The position numbers and the translations under genes are program-made. DNA of 64,000 bases from JANMCE01 sp963791625 (GTDB lineage: Bacteria > Actinomycetota > Acidimicrobiia > Acidimicrobiales > Ilumatobacteraceae): the NCBI GenBank assembly GCA_963791625.1, contig CAWBTA010000006.1:1922001-1986000 (forward strand), written 5' to 3'. Below, in pieces: positions 7,731 to 17,000 of the stretch. Position 1 is the stretch's first letter; the number at the start of each line of letters is the position of its first letter. A model generated the notes under the pieces. It did no database searches, was not told the origin of the DNA, and was given only the letters and a program-made list of their open reading frames with translations.

Positions 7731-10025
7731 TCACTCGTAGCGCATGAGTTCGCTCACCGGACGCCTGGACGTTTGGACGCAGGTGAGAACACCAATGGCG
7801 ACCGACACGACGGCCATCAGGCCGACAAGCAGAGTCGTCACCGCGACAGGTGGCGGCGCGCGCAGTTCGGGACCGGCGCCGATCGCCTTGCCGACTGCTT
7901 CGAGGAGGGCACGACCGAGCAGAAGACCGGCCGGCACGCCAACCACGATGGCTCCGACGATCAGCAGCAGCGTGGCGATCGCAGTCGACCCGCGAAGTTG
8001 GCGAGGCGTGAAGCCGATGGCACGGAGCACACCCGAATCGCGGGCGCGTTCGCGAACACCAAGCGCCATGGTCGAGCCGAGATTGGCCAGGGCGACGGCG
8101 AGGACGAGCGCGGCCACGAGCCAGAAGGCGAGACCGAACGCATTGAGGCTTCCTGTGTCGACCGTCAGGGGTCGGACTGTGGCACCGCTCGCAATCGTCC
8201 CCTGCAGCCGTGCCACAAGCTCGGCGCGGTTGACTCCCGGTGTAGCCGTCACGAAGTAAGCCGCCGGCTCCGCTTGAGGGAATGCGGTTGCGAGCGTCTC
8301 GGCCCGAAAGAGCAGCACCTCGCCGCTGTCCTCTGTTTCGCCGTAGCGCCCCACGATGCGCACCGGCACGCTCACGTTCTCAATCTCGACGTTCACCGTG
8401 TCGCCGACCCGGCGACCAAGTCGATGCAGCAGTCCATACCCGGCGATCGCCTCCCCAGAGACCGACATCGCCCGGCCCTCGTGGATGACGTACCGAGCGC
8501 TGCCCGGGTTTCCGAAGACAGCGCGAACGAGCGCCACTTGCCCGTCGATAACTCGTCGAGCGCCGGTCTCGCCGAACCACCCGGTCACGCCCGGCGTCGC
8601 GGCGATTGCCTTCGTGAGCGCGGTCCGGTCCGTGTCGGCGGTCGGCACCACAAGCGCGTCCCACGGGTCACCGACGTCGGCCGGGTTGCCGGTCGCCCGA
8701 TCAATCGTGGCGCCGAAACCAAGCGTGACGATGAGCGCGACCACGGCGAGGACCACCGAAAGCATCGCTAACGCTGTTCGCAACGGTCGCTGGACGATGT
8801 CTTTCACTCCGCCGATGACGACGGGTCCGCCGCCCAGCCGAGTGGCCAGGCGCGCCGGCCACGCCGACCGGCCACACTCGACCGATGGTCGCAGTGCGAC
8901 GGCTGCGCTCAGCCGTGCGCTGCGCACCGCTGGCACAACGGTTGCGGCGACGATGATGAACGCCATGACTGCCGCAGTAGTCACCAGCGGGGCCGCCGCC
9001 CAGCGAATTCCACCCGGATCGAGCGTCTCGGTCACACCGATGCGCATCGCGGGCAGCAGCGTCGAGCCAGCGGTCCAACCGAGCACGACGGCGAGGCCAC
9101 CGAGTATGAGGTGTTCGACAACGATTGATGCGACCGCGAGCGCTGGAGTGACACCGGCTGCCTTCAGCAACCCAATATCGCGCCGACGCGCCAGTACCCG
9201 GTTGGTGACCGACCCCGCCACGACGATGCCTGCAGCGATCAGCACGAAGACACCAAAGCCGGACAGGAACGTTCCGAAGAAGTCGTTGACCGAGAGCGCG
9301 TCACCGCGGGTATCGAGCCAGTCCTGGCTGCCGCTCAGCGTGGATCCGTAGGAACGCAGCACGTCGGTGACAACTTCGGAGGCGAGCGGCGGATCGACGA
9401 CGCGAATGAAGATCTGGCTATACGTCTGGCTCGGCCCGAGCCGGTCGATGCCGTCGGAAACGGTCCATGCGATCCCGGGATCACACTGCGGGTAGAAGCA
9501 GTCGTTGAAGTCGAGCACCAGGCCGACGACCGCATAGTCGGCGGTCGTCGTTTCGTGCCGAAGGCGGACGCGATCACCGACCCTGATACCAAGGTCGCGA
9601 GCGAAGGACTTCTCGATGGTTACTTCCTCCGGGGCGGAGGCAGACCGACCCGCGACGACGAATGCTTCTCCGACGGTGAGCGGCGTGGGGGTTGGCTTCG
9701 CCCGCACTGACATTTCGGTTTCGCCATCGGGTCGAACAAGGTTGACGCCGTCGAGCGCGGTGATCGTTTGGGAGACAGCGTTCATTCGAGGATCGTGGAC
9801 GGCGGCCAACAGGGAGTCGGCGTTCGGCGCACTCAGCGTGATGTGTGGACCGTTCGCCCGGTTGAAAGCCCCGTCCCAGAGACGGCCAGCATCGGCGCGA
9901 CTGCCGATGCCTGCTACGAATGCGGCCGACGCGAGCGCGACGACGATGATGAACAAGAGCGTGCTGAGCAGCCGTCGGCCGCGAACGGCCATCTTGACCA
10001 AGCGGCTCAGCGCGGTGAGGTTCAT
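7731..10025 (-). CDS. ABC transporter permease, FtsX/MacB type
   Basis: 764 residues with the duplicated plan of large FtsX-domain permeases: an N-terminal transmembrane helix (LLSTLLFIIVVALASAAFVA), an extracytoplasmic domain, three helices around 255-360, a second N-terminal-like helix (ALAMLSVVLAVVALIVTLG), a second extracytoplasmic domain and three final helices ending in CVQTSRRPVSELMRYE. Such permeases work with LolD/MacB-type ATPases as mechanotransmission exporters for lipids, peptides or antibiotics rather than as ordinary importers. Its start overlaps the ATPase stop by 4 bases (ATGA), so the pair is co-translated. Substrate unknown. Confidence 0.88.
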   Translation of the reverse strand: MNLTALSRLVKMAVRGRRLLSTLLFIIVVALASAAFVAGIGSRADAGRLWDGAFNRANGPHITLSAPNADSLLAAVHDPRMNAVSQTITALDGVNLVRPDGETEMSVRAKPTPTPLTVGEAFVVAGRSASAPEEVTIEKSFARDLGIRVGDRVRLRHETTTADYAVVGLVLDFNDCFYPQCDPGIAWTVSDGIDRLGPSQTYSQIFIRVVDPPLASEVVTDVLRSYGSTLSGSQDWLDTRGDALSVNDFFGTFLSGFGVFVLIAAGIVVAGSVTNRVLARRRDIGLLKAAGVTPALAVASIVVEHLILGGLAVVLGWTAGSTLLPAMRIGVTETLDPGGIRWAAAPLVTTAAVMAFIIVAATVVPAVRSARLSAAVALRPSVECGRSAWPARLATRLGGGPVVIGGVKDIVQRPLRTALAMLSVVLAVVALIVTLGFGATIDRATGNPADVGDPWDALVVPTADTDRTALTKAIAATPGVTGWFGETGARRVIDGQVALVRAVFGNPGSARYVIHEGRAMSVSGEAIAGYGLLHRLGRRVGDTVNVEIENVSVPVRIVGRYGETEDSGEVLLFRAETLATAFPQAEPAAYFVTATPGVNRAELVARLQGTIASGATVRPLTVDTGSLNAFGLAFWLVAALVLAVALANLGSTMALGVRERARDSGVLRAIGFTPRQLRGSTAIATLLLIVGAIVVGVPAGLLLGRALLEAVGKAIGAGPELRAPPPVAVTTLLVGLMAVVSVAIGVLTCVQTSRRPVSELMRYE

Positions 10026-10747
10026 TGCCGGGCCGACGCGGACGCGCCGGCCGCGGTGGAGACTCGGTCGTCGACGATCTGACCGTCGGCCATGACCAGG
10101 ATCCGGTCTGCCGCACTCGCGACATCGGGGTCGTGGGTGACCATCACGATCGTCTGGCCCGATCGGTTGGTCTGGCGGAGCAGGTCGATCATGTCTTTGG
10201 TTGCGACGCTGTCGAGGTTGCCGGTTGGCTCATCAGCCAAGAGCACGTCCGGTTTATTCGCCAGGGCACGCGCCATGGCCACCCGCTGCTGCTGGCCACC
10301 GGAGAGCTCAGACGGTGCCGCGTCGGCCAACTCGCCAATGCCGAGGGTGGCGAGCAGTTCGGCGGATCGTTTGTGCGCCGTTCGGCGCGACGTACCGACA
10401 AGCAACATTGGCAGTTCTACGTTCTCTCGAACCGAGAGGTTCGAGACCAGATTGAAGAACTGGAACACATAGCCGACGTGCCGACGCCGCAGGAGGGCGC
10501 GCCCTGTCTCCGACAGCCTTTCGATGGGCTCGCCCGCTACCAGGATGGTGCCGGTGTCCGGGGCGTCGAGACCGCCGAGCAACTGCAGGAGCGTGGACTT
10601 GCCACACCCGCTCGCGCCCATGATCGCAACCCAGGATCCGCTCCGGACGAACAGGTCGACACCGCTGACTGCCGCGACGTGCCGCGAGCCACTCTCGTAG
10701 GCCTTGGTCACACCGGAACACGCAATGGCGAGGTTCGGATGGTTCAT
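10022..10747 (-). CDS. ABC transporter ATP-binding protein (LolD/MacB type)
   Basis: 241 residues. Walker A GASGCGKST at 44-52, signature LSGGQQQRVAMARA, Walker B DVLLADEPTGNLD and the switch histidine in VMVTHDPDVA are all intact. The PTGNLDS extension after Walker B is typical of the LolD/FtsE/MacB subfamily that pairs with FtsX-type permeases, as the overlapping downstream gene does. The gene follows the cPGS-like gene after 22 bp on the same strand, so all probably form one operon. No substrate can be inferred. Confidence 0.93.
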   Translation of the reverse strand: MNHPNLAIACSGVTKAYESGSRHVAAVSGVDLFVRSGSWVAIMGASGCGKSTLLQLLGGLDAPDTGTILVAGEPIERLSETGRALLRRRHVGYVFQFFNLVSNLSVRENVELPMLLVGTSRRTAHKRSAELLATLGIGELADAAPSELSGGQQQRVAMARALANKPDVLLADEPTGNLDSVATKDMIDLLRQTNRSGQTIVMVTHDPDVASAADRILVMADGQIVDDRVSTAAGASASARQ

Positions 10748-10769
10748 CGTGACGGCCTCGGCTTTCTGG

Positions 10770-12185
10770 TCACTCTCGCGACCTCCGCTCAGCGTTACCC
10801 GGAGCCGCCGAGTTGGCCAAGGGCCGAACGTCGGCAGCCGCCCGTGTCCTTCGCCCCGTTTGTAGCCGCCACCTCTCGATCCACGGGGCGATCACCTCGG
10901 CAAGTGTCGGCGCGCCAACGTCGGCAAGTTCGTAGGTCGCATCGTGAATCGGTATCGTGAGATCGAGCAACGCTGCAAGGTGGCACGGGCTGCCGTTCAC
11001 AACCGTGTCGCAACCGGATGCTTCGATGGTTGCGGCGAGGTCGGCGAGTTGTGCGTCGCTGTATCCCATTGCTGGCAGGACTGGCCCGATGTGCGGGTAA
11101 CGGAGGTAGGTGTCGGCGATACCGCCGACCGCGACTGGGCGGGGATCGACAAACTCCGTGACCCCGGCGTGGTGCGCTGCGACCGTGCCTGCGCCGAACG
11201 GCATGCCACCATGGGTGATCGTTGGACCGTCTTCGATCACCAGCACCTTTCGGCCCACGAGGGCCCCGGCCTTCTGCAGTACGACGGGCGATGCCATGAG
11301 CACCACGATCGCGGTCGGGTTCACCGCGTCGATGTTGGCCACCACGGTCGCGACGGCGTGCGCGGGCGCCGAGTCGACCTTGTTGACCACGACGACATCG
11401 GCGAGTCGAAGATTGACCTCGCCGGGGTGGTACGACAGTTCATCGCCGGGACGAAGTGGATCGACGACCGTGATCGTGAGATCGGGTCTGAAGAACGAGA
11501 AGTCGTTGTTCCCACCGTCCCACACCACCACGTCGGCCTCGGCCTCGGCTGCTCGTAAAATCGCCTCGTAGTCGACCCCGGCGTACATCACCAGGCCTTC
11601 TCGGATGGGTGCCTCGTACTCCTCGCGCTCCTCGACCGTGGGATTCGAGGCGTCGATGTCGGCCTGTGTTGCGAACCGTTGTACCCGCATCTTCTCGAGA
11701 TTGCCGTAGGGCATGGGGTGTCGCACCAATACGACCTTCAACCCTGCGGCCGCGACGTGGCGTGCGATCATGCGACTTGTTTGGCTCTTGCCGCAACCGG
11801 TGCGAGTGGCACACACCGCCACAACCGGTTTCGACGAAACGATCATCGTGGCGTGCGGACCGAGCAGTGTGAACGTCGCACCCGCGGCCATGGCACGCGC
11901 AGCTCGGTGCATCACGTCGGCATACGACACGTCGCTGTAGGCGAACACGACCTCATCGACCTCGTGTTCGCGGATGAGCTGCGCCAACTCCCCCTCCGGG
12001 CGGATGGGGATGCCGTCGGGATAGCTCGGTCCGGCGAGCGACATCGGGTAGTACCGGTTGTCGATTCCTGGAATCTGTGCTGCGGTGAAGGCGACCACGC
12101 GAGTCGTCGGATCGTCGCGATACACGACGTTGAAATTATGAAAGTCGCGCCCCCCGGCACCCATGATTATGATTCTCCGGGTCAT
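10770..12185 (-). CDS. Cyclic 2,3-diphosphoglycerate synthetase-like P-loop protein
   Basis: 471 residues. The N-terminal domain (1-120) begins RRIIIMGAGGRDFHNFNVV and is Rossmann-like. The second domain has a P-loop ATRTGCGKS at 126-134, an acidic VVWDGGNNDFSF motif and NKVD, the arrangement of the cPGS/GTPase family. The founding members, in methanogens, cyclise 2,3-diphosphoglycerate with ATP. Bacterial homologues exist but their product is not established, so the activity here is uncertain. The last 25 residues are Arg/Ala-rich and poorly conserved in appearance. The start overlaps the stop of the EEP-like gene (ATGA) and an ABC exporter follows, suggesting linked function. Confidence 0.75.
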   Translation of the reverse strand: MTRRIIIMGAGGRDFHNFNVVYRDDPTTRVVAFTAAQIPGIDNRYYPMSLAGPSYPDGIPIRPEGELAQLIREHEVDEVVFAYSDVSYADVMHRAARAMAAGATFTLLGPHATMIVSSKPVVAVCATRTGCGKSQTSRMIARHVAAAGLKVVLVRHPMPYGNLEKMRVQRFATQADIDASNPTVEEREEYEAPIREGLVMYAGVDYEAILRAAEAEADVVVWDGGNNDFSFFRPDLTITVVDPLRPGDELSYHPGEVNLRLADVVVVNKVDSAPAHAVATVVANIDAVNPTAIVVLMASPVVLQKAGALVGRKVLVIEDGPTITHGGMPFGAGTVAAHHAGVTEFVDPRPVAVGGIADTYLRYPHIGPVLPAMGYSDAQLADLAATIEASGCDTVVNGSPCHLAALLDLTIPIHDATYELADVGAPTLAEVIAPWIERWRLQTGRRTRAAADVRPLANSAAPGNAERRSRE

Positions 12186-12886
12186 TGCAACCGTCCTCGT
12201 GCGACGACAGGCCTGGCCGTGATTGTCGGCCGTGTCACCTTGGCCGGGTAGGGTCGTTGGTCCTGCTCGATGTCTGACCTCATCCCCGACGCTGCAGCGG
12301 TGCAGTCGATTGCGATAGGGCCGGAGGCCAAGCCGACCTCGATGATGAGACCGTGATGATCGCTTCCGGGGACGGCGAAGTCGGTGATGAATCGCGGCCT
12401 GAGCGGCGACGTAACGAATGCATGATCGAGTCGAAGCACCGGAAGCCAGGCGGGCCAGGACCCGCCGCCGTCTGATCTCGAGGCATCGCGCACGTCGACG
12501 AAACCACGTCGTCGAAGATCACGCATCGGACGCTGCTGGGTGAGCGAGTTGAAGTCGCCAATAACGACGATTGGCTGCGGGAGCTTCTGTGTCATCCGTT
12601 CGAGCAGCTCATGGGAACGCCGCCAGGCGCTTCGACCCGCCTCGAACGCGCTCGGAAGGTGTACCGCAAGCACGGAAACGGGCAGACCATCGAGGTTCAC
12701 AACAGCCGCAACAGCGGAGAGACCCGGCCGGAGCATCTTTGCCGCGTGCAACCGCTTTCGATTTCGCAGATAGACGTTGGCGAACCCGACGCGGAGGAGA
12801 CGAGATGTGGGCAACACGGGCTCCACAGCAGGTCGAGAGACTTCATCTTGCTGCGACATAGACGGTCTTCGCCTCCAGTTCGGCAT
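12182..12886 (-). CDS. Endonuclease/exonuclease/phosphatase-like protein lacking its N-terminal third
   Basis: The C-terminal part of an EEP fold is clear: beta strand VSVLAVHLPS, catalytic IGDFNS (Asp and Asn), LDHAFV and the terminal GSDHHG with the general-base histidine. The first part of the fold, which normally supplies the metal-binding Asn and Glu, is absent: a TGA lies immediately before the first ATG, and only 90 bp separate this gene from the preceding one. It is therefore a truncated, probably inactive remnant, or a variant using another metal site. About 55 extra residues follow the fold. The stop overlaps the cPGS-like start by 4 bases. The start could also be the ATG at 12859. 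Confidence 0.6.
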   Translation of the reverse strand: MPNWRRRPSMSQQDEVSRPAVEPVLPTSRLLRVGFANVYLRNRKRLHAAKMLRPGLSAVAAVVNLDGLPVSVLAVHLPSAFEAGRSAWRRSHELLERMTQKLPQPIVVIGDFNSLTQQRPMRDLRRRGFVDVRDASRSDGGGSWPAWLPVLRLDHAFVTSPLRPRFITDFAVPGSDHHGLIIEVGLASGPIAIDCTAAASGMRSDIEQDQRPYPAKVTRPTITARPVVARGRLQ

Positions 12887-12978
12887 TCAACATACGAGCG
12901 AAGCGTCGGGCGAGATAGGGCCGAACGGGTGCATCGGTTGCGGCAAAGGGCCCGCATCGCTTGGCCTCGGAGGTGTTC

Positions 12979-14005
12979 TCAGTGGCGCCAGCTATGGAGG
13001 ACTTGGTAGTAGTTGGCTCGTTCGTAGACCTCGGGGTCGGGCACGTTGCGTTGGCAGACGCTGCCCTTCAACTGTTCGACGCTGTCGTAGTCGCGCTCGG
13101 TCATCCACTCGCGTATCCACGTCAGCATCGTGGCGATCTGTTCCGGTCCGTGGCGCAACAGGGCACTGGTCGTCATCGCTACGTCGGCACCGGCAAGCAG
13201 AAGCTTCAAAGCATCGGCGCCGTCGTGCACGCCGGTGGTACCTGCGAGCGAGCAGGTCATGAACCCACGCAGGATGCCGATCCAATGAAGCGGTAACCCC
13301 GACTCGGCCGACGTCGACAGTCGGAGGTGCGGGGCGACATCAAGTGTGTCGAGGTCGATGTCGGGTTGGTACAAGCGGTTGAAGAGCACCAGCCCATCCA
13401 CGCCCGCCGACTGGAGGGCGACGGCGAAGTGGCCGAGCGATGTGAACCACGGTGCCAGCTTGACGGCCAGCGGCACGGTGACCTCGAGCGCGCACTTCCT
13501 CGACGACTTCGATGTATCGCTTTTCGACGTCAGCGGCGTCGCGACGCGGATCGATGATCACGTCGTAGAGGTTGAGCTCGATCGCATGCGCCCCGGCGCC
13601 TTCAAGGTACCGGGCGTACTGCACCCATCCTCCAGGACTGGTCCCGTTCAGGCTGGCGATGACCGGGATCGACAGCCGCTCGCAGGCGTGCTCGACGAGA
13701 GCGAGATGCCGCGCCGGACCGGTGTCGTACTTGTCGAACTCGGGCAGGTAGCTGAGCGACTCGGCCGAGCTGTCGGTGCCATGGTCGAGTGTTGCGTCGA
13801 CGGCGAAGGCCTCGTGCTCGATCTGTTCTTCGAACAGCGACGGCAGCACGATGGCCCCCGCTCCGGCTTCTTCGAGCGCCTCCCACTTGCCTGGGTCGCC
13901 GGTCAGCGGACTGGCCGAGGCGACGATCGGGCTGCGCAGCCGCAGGCCGAGGTAGTTCGTCGAGAGATCCACCGTGCGGGTCACCTGGCTGGTGTCGAGG
14001 CTCAT
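12979..14005 (-). pseudogene. Dihydroorotate dehydrogenase-like protein, split by a one-base insertion
   Basis: A TIM-barrel flavoprotein related to dihydroorotate dehydrogenases. The N-terminal frame runs from ATG 14005 (LSTNYLGLRLRSPIVASASP, IPVIASLNG, AIELNLYD), then becomes nonsense after VVEEVRA. Another frame continues with VTVPLAVKLAPWFTS, GVDGLVLFNRL and ends at 12979. Dropping one base within 13482-13494 rejoins them into 341 residues. Such DHODH-like genes commonly accompany pyruvate:ferredoxin oxidoreductase and probably do not make orotate. The ribosome-binding site GAGGAG overlaps the nifJ stop, so translation is coupled. The indel is probably an assembly error. Confidence 0.75.
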
Positions 14006-14015
14006 CACTTGCTCC

Positions 14016-17000
14016 TCACTCGTCGTCGGTCTCGTTGATCGTCGCTTCGGCGATGTGCGCCGGCGCCGTGCGCTCGACACCTGCGAGCTGTTCGTAGAAC
14101 CTCCATCGCGCCGCTACATCGGACTCGGCCAGTGCCAGCAACTCGGCCGCTCGGGCCGGTTCGCTGCGCTGGAGCATCGAGAACCGCGCCTCGCTGCGGG
14201 CGAAGTCCGCGTACGGCGCGCTTGGCGCGGTGCTGTCCAACTGGAACGGCCGGGTAGCCTCGCCGTCGCCGGGTCGGTAGCGGTAAAGCGGCCAATGACC
14301 GGTCTGTACGGCCAGCTTCTGCTGGGTCATCGACTTGGCCATATCGAACCCGTGGGCGATGCAGGTGCTGTAGGCGATCACTAACGACACCCCCGGCCAC
14401 GCCTCGGCTTCGAGCAGCGCCTTCACCGTCTGAATGTCGCTGGCGCCGAGGGCGACGTGGGCGACGTACACGTCGCCGTACGACATCGCCTCCAGACCAA
14501 GGTCCTTCTTCGAGGTGCCCTTGCCGACCGCTGCGAACTTGGCGACGGCGCCACGCGGCGTGGCCTTCGACGCCTGACCCCCGGTGTTCGAGTACACCTC
14601 GGTGTCGAGGACGAGGATGTTGACGTTGTGGCCGCTGCCGAGGACGTGGTCGAGCCCGCCTGCGCCGATGTCGTAGGCCCAGCCGTCGCCGCCGACGATC
14701 CACACCGTCTTGCGAACCAATGTGCCGGCCAGCTCAAGAAGCTGACCGGCCTTGGGGTGATCGATAGCGCCCAATGTGTCGCGTAGTTTGTCGACGCGGT
14801 CGCGTTGTGCCCTGATCGGGAGATCGCCGGCGTCGTCCACGCCAGCGGCGACCGCTTCAGCGAGCGCTGGATCGACCAGTGAATGGTCCCCAGCTGAAAG
14901 CGATTCGAGCAGGGCGAGTGCGGCGCGGCGCTGGGCGTCGAGGCCGAGTCTGATCCCCAAGCCGAACTCGGCGTTGTCCTCGAACAAGCTGTTGCTCCAA
15001 GCGGGACCGCGACCTTCGTCGTTCGTGCAGTACGGAGTGGTCGGCAAGTTGCCGCCATAGATGCTGCTGCAGCCTGTGGCGTTGGCGATCATCAGGTGGT
15101 CGCCGAACAACTGGGTCAACAGCTTGAGATAAGGCGTTTCACCACAGCCGAGGCACGCTCCACTGAACTCGAACAATGGTCGCCGAAGCTGACTGGTCTT
15201 GACCGACGCCGGGTCCCATTGCGCCGGGTCGGTTTCGTGCAACCGCAAGAAGGCGTCCCACGCGATCCGTTCGGTGTCGAGGTGTTCGGCAATCGGCCGA
15301 AGGTTCAGACTCTTGCGCTTTACTTCGCTCTTGTCGTGAGCGGGACAGGCGGTGACGCACAGCCCGCAGCCGGTGCAGTCGTCGGGAGCGACTTGGACCG
15401 TCAGCGACATGCCGGGGACGTCGTGGCTGCGAAACGACTTGGTCTTCAACACCTCAGCGCCGTTCGCCGAAAGCTCGCCGGGTTCGTAGACCTTCATCCG
15501 GATCGCGGCGTGCGGGCAGACGATGGCGCACTTGCCGCAGTCGATGCACAGGTCCGCCTCCCAGATCGGAATCTCGGTGGCGATCGTCCGCTTTTCCACG
15601 TGGGATGTGCCCGTCGGAAACGTGCCGTCGGGTGGCAAAGCGCTGACGGGCAGCAAGTCTCCTTCGCCGGCAAGCATCCGTGCCGTCACCCGTTGGACGA
15701 AGTCGGTGACGGCGCCGGACACGGTTGGACGACGATGGTTGAGCGCCGTCACGGTCGATCCGAGCGGCACTGGGAAAAGGTGGGCGAGAGTTGTGTCGAC
15801 GGCGGCGATGTTGCGCTGCACGACCACGTCTCCCCGTTTCCCGTAGGTAGCGGTGATCGCTTCCTTCAGTTTGGTGATCGCTTCCTCGGTCGGCAGCACG
15901 CCGGCAAGAGCGAAGAAGCACGTCTGCATCACGGTGTTCACCCGGTTGCCCAAACCTGCCGTGTTCGCGACTGCAGCGGCGTCGATCGTGTGCAGCCGCA
16001 AACCTCGCTCAAGCACCGTTTGCTGGACCTCACACGGCAAGCGGTCCCACACCTGATCGGCGGGATGCGGACTGTTGATCAAGACGGTGGCACCCGGTTC
16101 GGCGATACGCAGCACGTCGACGCGGTCGAGGAAGCTCCATTGGTGTACGCCGACGAAAGTTGCCCGGTCGATGAGGTACGTACTGTCGATTGGCGCCGGA
16201 TCGAAGCGCAGGTGGCTCACCGTCATCGACCCCGACTTTTTCGAGTCGTAGACGAAGTACGCCTGGACGAACAGGTCAGTGTTCTGACCGACCACCTTCG
16301 CCGTGTTCTTGTTGGCGCCGACGGTGCCGTCCGAGCCAAGCCCGAAGAACACGGCCCGCACCGCGGCCCCATCGGTGCTGAACGTCGGATCGTGGGTCAG
16401 GCTGGTATGGGCGACGTCGTCAATGATCCCGACGGTGAATCCGTTGCGCGGGTCGTCCAGCGCTGCTTCGTCAAACACCGCCTTGACCATCGCCGGGGTG
16501 AACTCCTTGCTGCCGAGACCGTAGCGCCCACCGATCACGCGAGGTCGTTTGTCGCCGGCCCACATCTGCTCAGGGCTGTGCCACAGCGCCGACAGCACGT
16601 CGAGATGCAGCGGCTCGAACGGCGCACCGGGCTCCTTGGTGCGGTCGAGAACTGCAACGGTGCGGGTGCTCGGGGGGAGAGCCGCCAGCAAGGCCTCGGT
16701 AGGGAAAGGGCGATAGAGGCGCATCACCGCAACCCCGACCCGCTCGCCGCGCCGACACAGCTCGTCGACGGTCTCCTTCGCCGCCCCGACTCCGGAGCCC
16801 ATCAACACGATCACCCGGTCGGCGTCTGGGGCACCGTGGTAGTCGACCAAGTGGTACGACCGCTGCGTCAGTCCGGCGAGGCGGTCCATCATCGACTGCA
16901 CCGCGTCGGGTACTCGTGCATAAAACGCGTTGCACGCCTCGCGCGCCTGGAAGAACACGTCTGGGTTCTGAGCGCTGCCGCGCAACACCGGGTGGTCCGG

